Below are positions 27,584-38,669 of a stretch of DNA of 64,000 bases, in pieces; position 1 is the first letter of the stretch, and every line of letters begins with the position of its first letter. The translations under genes were made by a program, and so were the position numbers. This DNA is from Micrococcales bacterium (lineage in GTDB: Bacteria > Actinomycetota > Actinomycetes > S36-B12 > UBA10799), in NCBI GenBank assembly GCA_016719135.1, contig JADKAV010000001.1:62001-126000 (forward strand), read 5' to 3'. The notes beneath the pieces were generated by a model. The model was not told the origin of the DNA. It saw only the letters and a list, made by a program, of their open reading frames with translations, and did not search any database.

Positions 27584-27952
27584 TCAGGTCAGGTACGCGA
27601 TCTCGTCCACGGCGTACCACTGCAGATCGTCGACGAAAACCGCTGCCCAGTCCGCGATCGGAACCTCGGCGGTCGTGCTCAGGGAGCTGGTGGCACCGGG
27701 CAGGGGTTCGGTGGCATCAGCCGGGAGGTCCACGGCCAGGGTCGCCCGTCGCTGTCCGGTGGTCATGGCAGCCACAGTGGACGTCTCCTCGGCCGCTTTC
27801 GTCGCCAGGAACTCCAACTCCTCGTCGTCGGCGTCCGGGTGCTGCTTGCGCAATGACGAGGTGACGGCGTTGATCCGGGTGCCCACGGGGACAGCACCGC
27901 CGGCGTACCAGCGCAATACTTCGGGCAGCGTGGCGGGGACGTATGCGCGCAT
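27584..27952 (-). CDS. Conserved actinobacterial protein, DUF6912-like
   Basis: Acidic soluble protein of 122 residues beginning MRAYVPATLPEVLRWY, the opening I associate with a conserved actinobacterial family (DUF6912, from memory). No catalytic motif is recognisable. The ATG at 27952 overlaps the patatin stop (TGATG), and the stop lies 60 bp before the P5C dehydrogenase start, so it is inside an operon-like run. Function unknown. Confidence 0.7.
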   Translation of the reverse strand: MRAYVPATLPEVLRWYAGGAVPVGTRINAVTSSLRKQHPDADDEELEFLATKAAEETSTVAAMTTGQRRATLAVDLPADATEPLPGATSSLSTTAEVPIADWAAVFVDDLQWYAVDEIAYLT

Positions 27953-28950
27953 CAACTGACGTCGGCCAAGTGGTCCGGGCCGACCTTGTCAGGGTCACGC
28001 AGCGCCTCCACCGAGGTCTTCAGCGACGTCTCCAGCGCGGCGATGCGGCGACTGTTGTCCATGACGTTGGCACCCATCGCCTCGAGGTCCTCCGGGCCGG
28101 GGCCGAGCACCACCACGTCGGCACCGCCGGCGCGGACCTTGTCCACCTCGCTCAGGCAGCGTTTCGTCACCTGGACCCGCCACCGCCGCTCGACCCGGCC
28201 GAGCATCGTGTCCGGCTGGTCCATCGCGAAGGACAGCATCGGCGCCAGCACATACACCTCGTCGAGGTCCAGGCCCGCCAGCAGATCGGCCGATGTGGCC
28301 GACCACGCACCGCCGTCGATGTACGTGCGGCCGTCGATCTGCATCGGCCGGAACCAGCCTGGGATGGCACAACTGGCCATGACGGCGTCGGACAGGGCGA
28401 CCGTGGGGGCGTTCTCGTGGCCGAATGCGACCCTGCGGCCACTTTCGTAGTCGAGGGCGACGATCCACACGTTCTCGTGCGGCGACCACTGACCGAAGGG
28501 GGTGAAAGCCTCGACCAGATGCCCTACCCGTTCCAAAGAGCCTTTGCCGGCCGGAAGGAACGCGCTGAGCACGGCGGTCGGTGGCATCTTGCGGGCACCG
28601 CCGGCAAGCGTGCGCCGGATCAGTTTGCCGCTGCCCGGGCCGAGCAGGCGCGGGATGTGCGGACGGTTCCCACCGGTGGCCTTCTCGTAGTCCCACGAGT
28701 AGCCGGCCAAGGGACCTTCGGTGATCGGGTGGCCGTGCTGGTGGTCGATGAGTTGGTCGACGCTGACTCCCGCACCGAGCAGTGACGACAGGACCGAACC
28801 TGCCGAGGTCCCCACGATGTAGTCCGCCGTGCGGGGGTCGAAGCCGTGAATCTCCTCAAGTGCTTTGAGCGCTCCGATCATCCAGGCGGCACCCAGGATT
28901 CCGCCGCCGCCGAGCACGAGCCCCCGCCGCTTGCCGGATTTCGTGGCCAT
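27952..28950 (-). CDS. Patatin-like phospholipase
   Basis: Predicted Ser-Asp dyad lipid acyl hydrolase of 332 residues. The oxyanion motif GLVLGGGGILGAAW lies at the N-terminus, the nucleophile elbow is GTSAGS (near 58-63), and the catalytic Asp is in YIDGGAW. I chose ATG 28950 because homology starts there; GGAGGG lies 12 nt upstream and an in-frame ATG about 15 codons earlier is less likely. It follows a WS/DGAT acyltransferase gene, so a role in storage- or membrane-lipid turnover is inferred. Confidence 0.85.
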   Translation of the reverse strand: MATKSGKRRGLVLGGGGILGAAWMIGALKALEEIHGFDPRTADYIVGTSAGSVLSSLLGAGVSVDQLIDHQHGHPITEGPLAGYSWDYEKATGGNRPHIPRLLGPGSGKLIRRTLAGGARKMPPTAVLSAFLPAGKGSLERVGHLVEAFTPFGQWSPHENVWIVALDYESGRRVAFGHENAPTVALSDAVMASCAIPGWFRPMQIDGRTYIDGGAWSATSADLLAGLDLDEVYVLAPMLSFAMDQPDTMLGRVERRWRVQVTKRCLSEVDKVRAGGADVVVLGPGPEDLEAMGANVMDNSRRIAALETSLKTSVEALRDPDKVGPDHLADVS

Positions 28951-29021
28951 GATGGTCTGTCGCCCTCCGTTTCCGGTGGATAATCGCATATCCACGACGT
29001 AAAACGCTACTCGCCGGAACG

Positions 29022-30446
29022 TTAGTCCTTTCTGGTGCGTTTTGCTCGGGTACGTGACTTGCGTGTCGTGTCAAGCAGCTCGTCGATGGCCTCGGAGATG
29101 CAGGCCGTGAGCACGTCGATGTCATCCATCGCATCCCGATCCGCGTTCAGACCGAAGTAGACGCCGCCGTTGTAGGACGTCAATCCGATGCTCACCGCCA
29201 TGGACTTCACCAGGGGCAGGATCGGGTAGGCGGCCAACAACTGCGCGCCTGCCACGTACAGCGGCTGCTGCGGCCCGGGGACGTTGGTGATCACGACGTT
29301 GGCCACACGTCGCGACAGATCCGCGCCCAGCCGGGCACCCATCGCATGCAAGGTCGGCGGGGTGAATCCGGTCAGGGCGACCAGCGATTGCGCCCCGACC
29401 ATGTGGCCGCCGTCCTTGTGCTGAGCCATCTCGAAACTGATGCGGTTGAGCCGGACCACCGGGTCCTGCTCCCCGGTGGGCAGATCCACCAGGAACGCCG
29501 CTACCCGGTTGGCCGGCGTGCGTTGCCCGATGTCCTGGACGCTGACCGGGACCATGGCGCGGATGGTGTGACGGCTGCCGACGTTCTCCTGGCGGGTCAT
29601 CAACCATGCCCGCAATGCACCGGCGATCACGGCCAGCACGACATCGTTGATCGTGCCGCCATGCTCGCGGCGGATGCGCTTGAAGTCCTCCAGGTCCGCG
29701 GTGGCCGTGCCAAAACGGCGCTGGGCACCGATCGGCACGTTCAGAGGGCTCTCAGCCGGTGGGCGGGCGGCCGTCCAGAGCGCCGAGACCAGGCCACCGG
29801 CCTGCCGCAGCAAGCCCGTGGCCGCGTCACTGACGTCGGCCAGGCCCTTGCGGGCGTTGTCCACCACGACTGCCGGCCGTCTCACCGAGTCGACGACTGC
29901 ACCGGCCACCAGTTCCGCCCCGCTGGGCTCCTGCGACGGGTTCCAATGCACGTCCGGGGTCGGCCGGGGATCGGGGGTGGGGTCGAGGATCACCTGTCCG
30001 ATGTCCACCGCCGCAGTCCCGTCGACCATCGACTGATGGGTCTTGGTCAAGATCGCGAAGCGGCCGCCCTGCAGGGCCTCCACCAGGTAGACCTCCCACA
30101 ACGGCCGGGTCGGATCCAGCGGCCGGCTCATGATGCGGGCGGCGAGTTCGCGCAGCTGACCATCGGTTCCCGGCGATGGCAACGCCGAACGCCGCACGTG
30201 GAACGCCACGTCGAAATCCTGGTCGTCGACCCACACCGGGTTGGCCAGCCGCCCGGGCACCCAGCGCACCCGCTGGCGGTACCGCGGGACGAAAGCGATC
30301 CGGCGGCGGATCAACGTGACCAGACGGTCGTAGTCGAAGCCGCTGTCCGGGGCCTGGAACACCAGCATCTCGCCCACGTGCATGGGTGTGGTCTCGTCCT
30401 CCAGGTACAGGAAGGAGACGTCCACTGCGCTCAGACGATCCGGCAC
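29022..30446 (-). CDS. WS/DGAT-type acyltransferase with HQxxxDG active site
   Basis: Member of the wax ester synthase/diacylglycerol acyltransferase family, 474 residues from a GTG. The family landmarks are present: LSAVDVSFLYLE at the start, RPLWEVYLVE, NDVVLAVIAGALRAWL and NVVITNVPGPQQPLY. The active-site motif, normally HHxxxDG, reads THQSMVDG, so the second histidine, generally held to be the catalytic base, is Gln. It may therefore be a catalytically altered paralogue. The downstream patatin gene suggests neutral-lipid metabolism. Confidence 0.85.
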   Translation of the reverse strand: MPDRLSAVDVSFLYLEDETTPMHVGEMLVFQAPDSGFDYDRLVTLIRRRIAFVPRYRQRVRWVPGRLANPVWVDDQDFDVAFHVRRSALPSPGTDGQLRELAARIMSRPLDPTRPLWEVYLVEALQGGRFAILTKTHQSMVDGTAAVDIGQVILDPTPDPRPTPDVHWNPSQEPSGAELVAGAVVDSVRRPAVVVDNARKGLADVSDAATGLLRQAGGLVSALWTAARPPAESPLNVPIGAQRRFGTATADLEDFKRIRREHGGTINDVVLAVIAGALRAWLMTRQENVGSRHTIRAMVPVSVQDIGQRTPANRVAAFLVDLPTGEQDPVVRLNRISFEMAQHKDGGHMVGAQSLVALTGFTPPTLHAMGARLGADLSRRVANVVITNVPGPQQPLYVAGAQLLAAYPILPLVKSMAVSIGLTSYNGGVYFGLNADRDAMDDIDVLTACISEAIDELLDTTRKSRTRAKRTRKD

Positions 30447-30565
30447 TGGGCTACCGCCTCTCTGGTCGCACGACTATCCGTTCGCATTGTCCCATTGCGG
30501 GCATACCGGGACATCAGGCAGTGCCGGTGGCCGCGGGCGGCGTGTGAGCTGTGCCCGCGATGTGC

Positions 30566-31213
30566 TCAGCGCGACAGCACACGGTCGAACAGGATGTCGA
30601 GTTCGGAGGCGGTGGTCGGGTAGTCGGTGTGGTGGATCCCGACCAGTCCGAGCTCGCGAGCGGCCAGCACGTTGGGCAACAGGTCGTCGACGAATGCACA
30701 CTCCGGCGCGGACAGCCCGATCGCCTGGATCGTGTGGTGATAGATCTCGGCATCGGGTTTGCGCATCCCCACCTGACCGGAGATCACGACCTCGTCGAAC
30801 ATCCCGTCGAACAGGTCATCGGGGTAGTTGTTCCCCCACGAGTTGCTCAGCAGGGCGGTCCGGATGCCGTTGGCCCGGGCCCTGCGCACGAGCGCCATCA
30901 TGTCCGGACTGTGGGCGAAGAAGCGGAACATGCGGTTGAGCAGGCCTTCGGCCAGGACGACCTGTCCGGTCTTGTCGGTCAGCGCCCCGGCCAGGTGTTT
31001 CTCGAACGCCGGCACCTCGAGTTCGCCGCGTTCGAGGGCGTGGATCGGGTTGTAGGCGGCCTCCAGCGCGTATTCGGTACCCAGCCATTCGCGCATCACC
31101 GCGATGAACGCCGTGATGTCGATGGACTCGTCGGCGGCCCAGGACCCCATGGCTTCGTGCATACCGACGGTCAGCACACCGCCCCAATCAACGATCAATC
31201 CCGACAGCGGCAT
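30566..31213 (-). CDS. HAD-superfamily hydrolase (subfamily IA)
   Basis: Soluble phosphatase-like protein of 215 residues. Motif I is IVDWGGVLT (nucleophile Asp, with the second Asp replaced by Gly as in several HAD-IA proteins), motif II is LLSNSW, the motif III lysine is in GMRKPD, and motif IV is FVDDLLPN. A helical cap lies between motifs I and II. The substrate is unknown. It follows the CpaE/MinD-like gene by 9 bp. Confidence 0.85.
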   Translation of the reverse strand: MPLSGLIVDWGGVLTVGMHEAMGSWAADESIDITAFIAVMREWLGTEYALEAAYNPIHALERGELEVPAFEKHLAGALTDKTGQVVLAEGLLNRMFRFFAHSPDMMALVRRARANGIRTALLSNSWGNNYPDDLFDGMFDEVVISGQVGMRKPDAEIYHHTIQAIGLSAPECAFVDDLLPNVLAARELGLVGIHHTDYPTTASELDILFDRVLSR

Positions 31214-31222
31214 GCCAACAGA

Positions 31223-32236
31223 TTATCCGGCACCTGCACCCACCTCATCGACCAGTTCGTCCACGATCGGCGCCAGGGCTCGCTGTGTGATCTGCATACC
31301 GATCCAGCCGACCGCCGCCTCCGGCAGGAAATCTCCCAGCCGCCGGGCCAGTCCGGTGGTCGTGCGACGTGGGTCGGTGCATCGGTTGACCACGACCGTG
31401 GCGCGTCCACGCATCAAATCGGCCGCAGCAGGCAGGCTGCGCCACAACCGCTGCTGGGCCACCTGAGACTCCCCCACGACGATGACGACGTGATCGGCGG
31501 CCCGTAGTCCCACCGCTGTAGCCGTGGTCCAGTCGGGCACCAGGCCGATCTCCCCCGCCGGGTCGATCGCACTGTCCACGTCCAGCAGGATGTGTCCGAA
31601 CTGTCCGCGCGCGGTCTGCAGGACCTGCTGCATCGCCCCGGGATGCACCGCCGGGTAGACCGCCGGATCGACGCCGCTGAGCACATGCAGTCGGGTGGAC
31701 ACCGCGACGCCGGCGATCTTCGGGGTGCCGCGGTCGACCGACAGGCACGCGGTGAGCAGCCCGCCGAGCGGAACGTTCAGCAGATCGCCCACCGATGGCG
31801 CATGCACATTGGCGTCCACCAGCAGGGTGTCTTTCCGACGACTCAGGCTTCGCGCCAGGCCGACGGCCACGCTGGTGGTACCCCAGGAGCCCGGCGGCCC
31901 CCAGACGGTGATGATCGGTCCGGCCCCGGTCGCCACATTCGCAGCCCCGAGCAGCGCATCGAGCTCCAGCCGCTGCGGCGCGACGTCGGCAGTGGGGCCG
32001 TGGCCGACGATCACCACTCGGGTGAGGCCGCGCAATCGGGCCAGCCCCTCGGTCAATCGCGGGAAGTCCTCATCGACGATCAGCACGTGTGGCGCTTCGA
32101 GTTCCACGCTGACCAGCAGTTCGACGACGGTTCGGCACTGCGTGACCGCGGCGAGCCCGGGCTGATCATCCATCCGGGACAGCAGCACGTCCTCCCACGA
32201 GTGCCCGACGCGGCCGATCACCATCGTCAACGCCAC
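31223..32236 (-). CDS. CpaE/MinD-like P-loop ATPase-fold protein
   Basis: A 337-residue protein. The N-terminal 100 residues look like a degenerate receiver-type domain (HVLIVDEDFPRL), followed by a MinD/ParA-like fold. The P-loop reads GPPGSWGTTSVAVGLAR (about 110-126), which lacks both lysines of the deviant Walker A motif; TLLVDANVHAPS and HILLDVDSAID occupy the other nucleotide-site positions. This resembles CpaE/Ssd-type proteins of actinobacteria. Possible roles are septum or pilus placement, or regulation, but none is shown. It is transcribed divergently from a small HTH gene across a short palindrome. Confidence 0.7.
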   Translation of the reverse strand: MALTMVIGRVGHSWEDVLLSRMDDQPGLAAVTQCRTVVELLVSVELEAPHVLIVDEDFPRLTEGLARLRGLTRVVIVGHGPTADVAPQRLELDALLGAANVATGAGPIITVWGPPGSWGTTSVAVGLARSLSRRKDTLLVDANVHAPSVGDLLNVPLGGLLTACLSVDRGTPKIAGVAVSTRLHVLSGVDPAVYPAVHPGAMQQVLQTARGQFGHILLDVDSAIDPAGEIGLVPDWTTATAVGLRAADHVVIVVGESQVAQQRLWRSLPAAADLMRGRATVVVNRCTDPRRTTTGLARRLGDFLPEAAVGWIGMQITQRALAPIVDELVDEVGAGAG

Positions 32237-32265
32237 GTTTGTCCCCAGGAAGTCCGCTTGCCCTT

Positions 32266-32287
32266 TCGCACATTATGCGGTGTGCGA
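32266..32287. promoter_or_regulatory. Palindrome in the divergent promoter of the HTH and CpaE-like genes
   Basis: The perfect inverted repeat TCGCACA-N8-TGTGCGA lies in a 61-bp divergent intergenic region, overlapping a CATTAT-like minus-ten sequence. It ends 10 nt before the HTH gene's GTG. An operator is the likely role, perhaps for the HTH protein itself. Confidence 0.5.
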
Positions 32288-32297
32288 GGATCGAAGG

Positions 32298-32516
32298 GTG
32301 CGGTTCCTCACCCTTGCCGATGTCGCCGAGACGTTGAACATCTCCTCTGCGCAGGCCTACGCCCTGGTGCGTAGCGGCGATCTGCGGGCGATCAAGGTCG
32401 GCGGCCGCGGACAGTGGCGCGTCGAGGCCACCGAACTCGAGGCGTACATCGAGCGGGCCTACCAGCAGACCGCACAGTCACTGGATGCGGCCAAGCACAG
32501 CAGCGACCTGCGATAG
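32298..32516 (+). CDS. Small MerR/excisionase-type helix-turn-helix protein
   Basis: DNA-binding protein of 72 residues. It contains a single HTH of the excisionase class: LTLADVAETLNISSAQAYAL followed by RSGDLRAIKVGGRGQWRV, the wing. I chose GTG 32298 because GAGGA lies 7 nt upstream and homology starts at once. The family includes AT-rich DNA binders such as BldC-like proteins. No integrase is nearby, so a regulatory role is more likely than excision. Its 3' end overlaps the convergent gene at 32478-32966 by 39 bp. Confidence 0.8.
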   Translation: MRFLTLADVAETLNISSAQAYALVRSGDLRAIKVGGRGQWRVEATELEAYIERAYQQTAQSLDAAKHSSDLR

Positions 32517-32966
32517 CGGCACCAAGGTGGGCCGTCCCGCGGTCCGAGCGTGCAGGAAATCGGCTGCCACCCAGTCGATTCTCACCATCAGGGTCCGACC
32601 TCCAGCCAGGACCAGTTCGCGCGGCACTCTTCCAGCCAACTGTCTGATCGACTGCCGGAAGCTCACCGGGCTGGCCTGCACCCCACCCCCGCGGCCCAGA
32701 GGCTGGATCTGGTCGCACGCCGACAACCGGACCAATGCAGTGCTCAGGTGGACCAAGTCCACTCCCACGGAGAGCACCTCACCGCGTACGACGTGTTCAC
32801 CGATCTCGACCTGCAGGTCCGAGAACCGTCGCACGTAGTCGGCCAGTTCCCACGATCCGCGAGTGACGCTCAAGGCGTCCTGGTGCTCGTAGTGCAGGTC
32901 GAGGCGGTCCAGCGCCGTCGCCCGCAGTTCCACGTCGGTGAGGTCCGGCCATTCGTCAGCCTGCAT
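32478..32966 (-). CDS. Hypothetical protein
   Basis: Protein of 162 residues from ATG 32966 (MQADEWPDLTDVELRATALD). It is mostly beta-rich and charged, with no signal peptide, membrane segment or known motif that I can identify. It converges with the small HTH gene, with a 39-bp overlap, and its start is divergent from the DUF6459-like gene across an A-rich stretch (33011-33047). It has codon use like its neighbours and no competing frame, so it is likely real. Function unknown. Confidence 0.6.
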   Translation of the reverse strand: MQADEWPDLTDVELRATALDRLDLHYEHQDALSVTRGSWELADYVRRFSDLQVEIGEHVVRGEVLSVGVDLVHLSTALVRLSACDQIQPLGRGGGVQASPVSFRQSIRQLAGRVPRELVLAGGRTLMVRIDWVAADFLHARTAGRPTLVPLSQVAAVLGRIQ

Positions 32967-33047
32967 ATCCACAAAGCGTACCCAGGCCTGTGCAGACGGA
33001 CCTATGATCAGTATCAAACAACAGCAAACATCACCAAATGAGATCAA

Positions 33048-33470
33048 ATGTCGATGAACAATCACGCTACTGCCGTCGTCAGCCCCATCGAGTCGTGGCA
33101 GCCGCCACCGCAGCCGACTCGTCCGCGACATCTGCGACTGGTCTGCACCGAACCGGACCCGCCGCAGCCTGTCGATCAGCGCTGGATCGAGCGGCTTACC
33201 CAGTCGGTGGTGGAGGTGCTGGCGGGGCATCGTGCGGCGACGACGCTGGTGGGTTCGGTGTCCCCGGTCGTCTTCCAGGCGTTGCGCTCACCGAGCCCGG
33301 ACTCGCGCCTGAGTGGCGGCAAGGTGCTCTCGGTGCGGGCCCAGCCGCTGGGCACTGATTCGATCGAGGTGGCTGCCGTGGTCGGATGCCCACAACGCAC
33401 CCGCGCCGTGGCTCTGCGCCTGCACCGGCGGCACGGCCGGTGGCGGTGCGTGTGCGTGCTGGTGCTGTAG
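33048..33470 (+). CDS. Conserved actinobacterial protein, DUF6459/Rv-type
   Basis: Protein of 140 residues. A proline-rich N-terminus (QPPPQPTRPRHLRLV) precedes a compact domain starting WIERLTQSVVEVLAGHR and ending VALRLHRRHGRWRCV. This is the pattern of a conserved family found beside secA in many actinobacteria (I recall it as DUF6459). No enzymatic motif is seen. Two ATGs are possible (33048, 33054). Upstream, 33011-33047 is unusually A-rich with repeated CAAA steps, probably the promoter. Confidence 0.7.
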   Translation: MSMNNHATAVVSPIESWQPPPQPTRPRHLRLVCTEPDPPQPVDQRWIERLTQSVVEVLAGHRAATTLVGSVSPVVFQALRSPSPDSRLSGGKVLSVRAQPLGTDSIEVAAVVGCPQRTRAVALRLHRRHGRWRCVCVLVL

Positions 33471-33551
33471 GGCGCCGGCCGCCCCGCGGGGGGCCGCCGG
33501 GCGGGGGGCGCCCGGCGGCCGCGGGGCCGGGGGGCGGGGGGCCCCCGGGGC
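33471..33551. repeat. 81-nt stretch of pure G and C between convergent genes
   Basis: From the base after the stop codon at 33470 to 33551 there is not one A or T. The run is rich in self-complementary blocks (GGGCGCCCGG, GGCGGCCGCGG, GGGGGGCCCCCGGGG) and G-tracts. It lies between the ends of two convergent genes, where a strong bidirectional terminator would be expected. G-quadruplex formation is possible. Base-calling here should be treated with caution. Confidence 0.8.
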
Positions 33552-33612
33552 AACCAGCGGGCTACTGCGCGGTTATGCGTATTCGGTCACGGAATCCGTG
33601 GGCCGCATCCAC

Positions 33613-36390
<2,778 letters not shown>

Positions 36391-36431
36391 ATGTGCATGT
36401 TACGTGACGATGGGGATGGTGGGATGGGGTC

Positions 36432-37227
36432 GTGATCAGCGAGCACCTCGAACTGCCCATGGGACGTCTTCGCCCCTTGCATCCTGACGACGCCCCGGCC
36501 ATCGTCCGAGCCTGTTCTGACCGGGAGATCGCGCGCTGGACGCAGGTCCCCCAGCCGTACTCGCTGGCGCACGCCGAGGACTTCATCGGCTCCCATGGCG
36601 GCGAGGACCACGTGTGGGCCATGGACGTCGACGGCCTGGCCGGAGTCATCGGCGTGCGCGACACGCTGGCGACCATGCCGGGCCCGAGCACCGAGGTCGG
36701 CTACTGGGTGGCGCCGTGGGCTCGCGGGGCGGGACTGGCCACCGCCGCACTGGTGGCGGTGCGCGACGAACTGGCCCGGGTCGGCTACCAACGCATCGAC
36801 TGGGAGGCGCTGGCCGGCAACGAGGCCTCCGTACGCGTGGCGCTCAAGGCGGGCTTCATGATCGAAGGGCACAAGCGGCGCGGGATGTCGCAGCGCGGGC
36901 GCCTTGTGGATGCCGTCGTCGGCGGGTGGACCGCCGATCTGCACGTTCCGGAACTGGTCGCCGGAGCATGGCAGGTCCAGCCCCTTGCCCCGATCGACGT
37001 TCCCGGCGGCGCTGCGCCCCACGGCGAGCAACGCGCTTGCGGTGTGGGTAGCCCGCACCGCGGTCGGCGGGCAGGACTCCGGCCTGGTCATGGCCACGCG
37101 GTCGGTCCAGGGAGTGCATGTGCACTCCCCGGCGGCACCGCGCCCGGCGATGGCGGCCGTCCGCCGCTACCTGCGGGCCCAGGGCTTCGGTCTCACTGAT
37201 GAACCGCTGCCGGCGGGGTGGATCTGA
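36432..37227 (+). CDS. GNAT N-acetyltransferase with C-terminal extension (frame break)
   Basis: The first about 180 residues are a RimJ/RimL-like GNAT domain (RLRPLHPDDAPAIV at the start, VGYWVAPWARGAGLATAAL as the acetyl-CoA loop, NEASVRVALKAGF near the end). The frame then degenerates into arginine/glycine-rich sequence to 37199, whereas another frame from about 37005 reads TASNALAVWVARTAVGGQ through LPAGWI and stops at 37227. One extra base around 36999-37015 would join them into about 264 residues. It is divergent from secA (41 bp). The substrate is unknown. Confidence 0.75.
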
Positions 37228-37374
37228 CCGGGTCGAGCGCTGGACAGTCTCGCGAGGCGGCATGCGGAAGGCGGTCTCCGCACCGCCTGCGCCGGGCGGG
37301 AGTCGCGCTGCGCCGTGCCATCCACAAGCTAGGTGCGGATCCGTCCAACGCCGAGGCCGGGCCGCACGTGACCG

Positions 37375-37968
37375 TCACGGCAGGCGGAGCCAACCGACCT
37401 GGCCGGCGCGAACCACGGCCTGGGTCCGCGAGGACACCCCGAGCTTCGCGAAGACGTGGCCCAGGTGGTTGCGCACGGTGTGCTCACTGATGAACAAGGC
37501 GTGGGCGATCTCCCGGTTGCTCATGCCCTGCGCCAGCAGCGTGGTGACCTCCAGTTCCCGGGCGGTCGGGTCGGTGGGGCTGCTCGAGGCCCTGCGCCGG
37601 GCGACCGGGCGGTTGCGACGCAGGTTCTGCACCGCATGGACCAGATCCGAGGTGCTGCAGTCGCGCGCGAGAACCTCTTTGGCACCGGCACGCAACAGAT
37701 CGACCACCGCCCTCTCGGCGGCGGGCACCCCGAGCACGATCGTCGGAGTGCGTGACTTCAGGGCCGCCAGAACGACCTCCGCGTCCGCGGCCTCGTGACG
37801 CCGCACGCCGATGATCGCCGCTCCGGACGGACCGGGCCAAACCACAGTTCCCCCCCACTGCCCCACGACGGGATCGGGGAGCACGACTCCTGCCAGAGTG
37901 GCGGCGATCCCGTGCGCGAAGACCGGTTCGGGATCGATGACTACGGTTCTCAGGGCAGGGGTGCTCAG
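37375..37968 (-). CDS. LuxR-type response-regulator-like protein with degenerate receiver
   Basis: The C-terminal LuxR/NarL helix-turn-helix is clear (about 135-197): TARELEVTTLLAQGMSNREIAHALFISEHTVRNHLGHVFAKL. The N-terminal half resembles a receiver (LRTVVIDPEPVFAHGI) but the phosphoacceptor position, after AAIIG, has no Asp. The first standard start in frame is GTG 37884 (169 residues), which would remove the first receiver strand; a CTG at 37968 overlaps the hpf stop and gives 197 residues. I prefer the long form, with doubt about the start codon. Confidence 0.75.
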   Translation of the reverse strand: MSTPALRTVVIDPEPVFAHGIAATLAGVVLPDPVVGQWGGTVVWPGPSGAAIIGVRRHEAADAEVVLAALKSRTPTIVLGVPAAERAVVDLLRAGAKEVLARDCSTSDLVHAVQNLRRNRPVARRRASSSPTDPTARELEVTTLLAQGMSNREIAHALFISEHTVRNHLGHVFAKLGVSSRTQAVVRAGQVGWLRLP

Positions 37969-38614
37969 GCCGACTCCTCAGCTGGCTGAGCCTCGTCTGC
38001 GGTGTGGACCCGGATCAGTCCGTAGTCGAAGCCGCGGCGGCGGTAGACCACAACCGGGTCACCGGAGTCCTCGTCGATGAACAAGAAGAAGTCGTGCCCG
38101 ACCATCTCCATCTCGGTCACCGCTTGTTCCACGGACATGGGCACGGTCTCGTGGCTCTTCTCGCGCACGACGACCGGCCCCTGCTCCCAGACCGTGTCCT
38201 CGTCGAGATCGTCCTCCAATTCCGGCACCTCGGCCGCGGGGTCTCGAGATTGTCGAACCCGGCGGCGCGCGGGCTACGCACGGCTTCGGCGCCGTGGCGG
38301 TGGAAGCGGTTCTTGTCCGCCGCGCGGCGCAGGCGCTGTTCCAAGCGGCCGTATGCGATGTCAAGTGCGGCGTACTTGTCGGACGCAGCAGCCTCAGCGC
38401 GGATGACCGCGCCGTTCGCGCGCGTGGTCAACTCCACCTCGAACGCGCGATCGGCCAGCCGGGGATTGGCCTCTTTGGAGACCTCGACGTCGACTCTGCG
38501 CAAGGGGATCCCGAACTTGTCGATGCGGTCCAACTTGTTGTGGACGTGCTCCCGGAAGCGCTTGGACACCTCAACGTGTCGGCCGTGCACCACGATCTCA
38601 GCGACGTCGCTCAC
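37965..38614 (-). CDS. hpf: Ribosome hibernation-promoting factor, long form (frame break)
   Basis: Binds 30S subunits and dimerises ribosomes in stationary phase. The N-terminal S30AE domain (EIVVHGRHVEVSKRFREHV to LEQRLRRAADK) is in one frame. The C-terminal dimerisation domain (MSVEQAVTEMEMVGHDFFLF to VYRRRGFDYGLIRV) is in another. They rejoin if the G run at 38239-38242 has one more G, giving NLETPAAEVPEL, for about 216 residues. The start GTG 38614 has AAGGAGGAG 7 nt upstream. The place between the comF-like gene and secA matches Rv3241c in M. tuberculosis. Confidence 0.92.
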
Positions 38615-38669
38615 GAAGCCCTCCTCCTTGTAGACAATCCCCCGATTCAACACGCTTCACGCTAACTCG

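Noticed and set aside
24686..27856. Very long plus-strand open frame opposite the GDH and P5C dehydrogenase genes
   Set aside because: Composition is His/Val/Arg/Gly-rich with no domain; it is the antisense shadow of two certain genes in a GC-rich genome.
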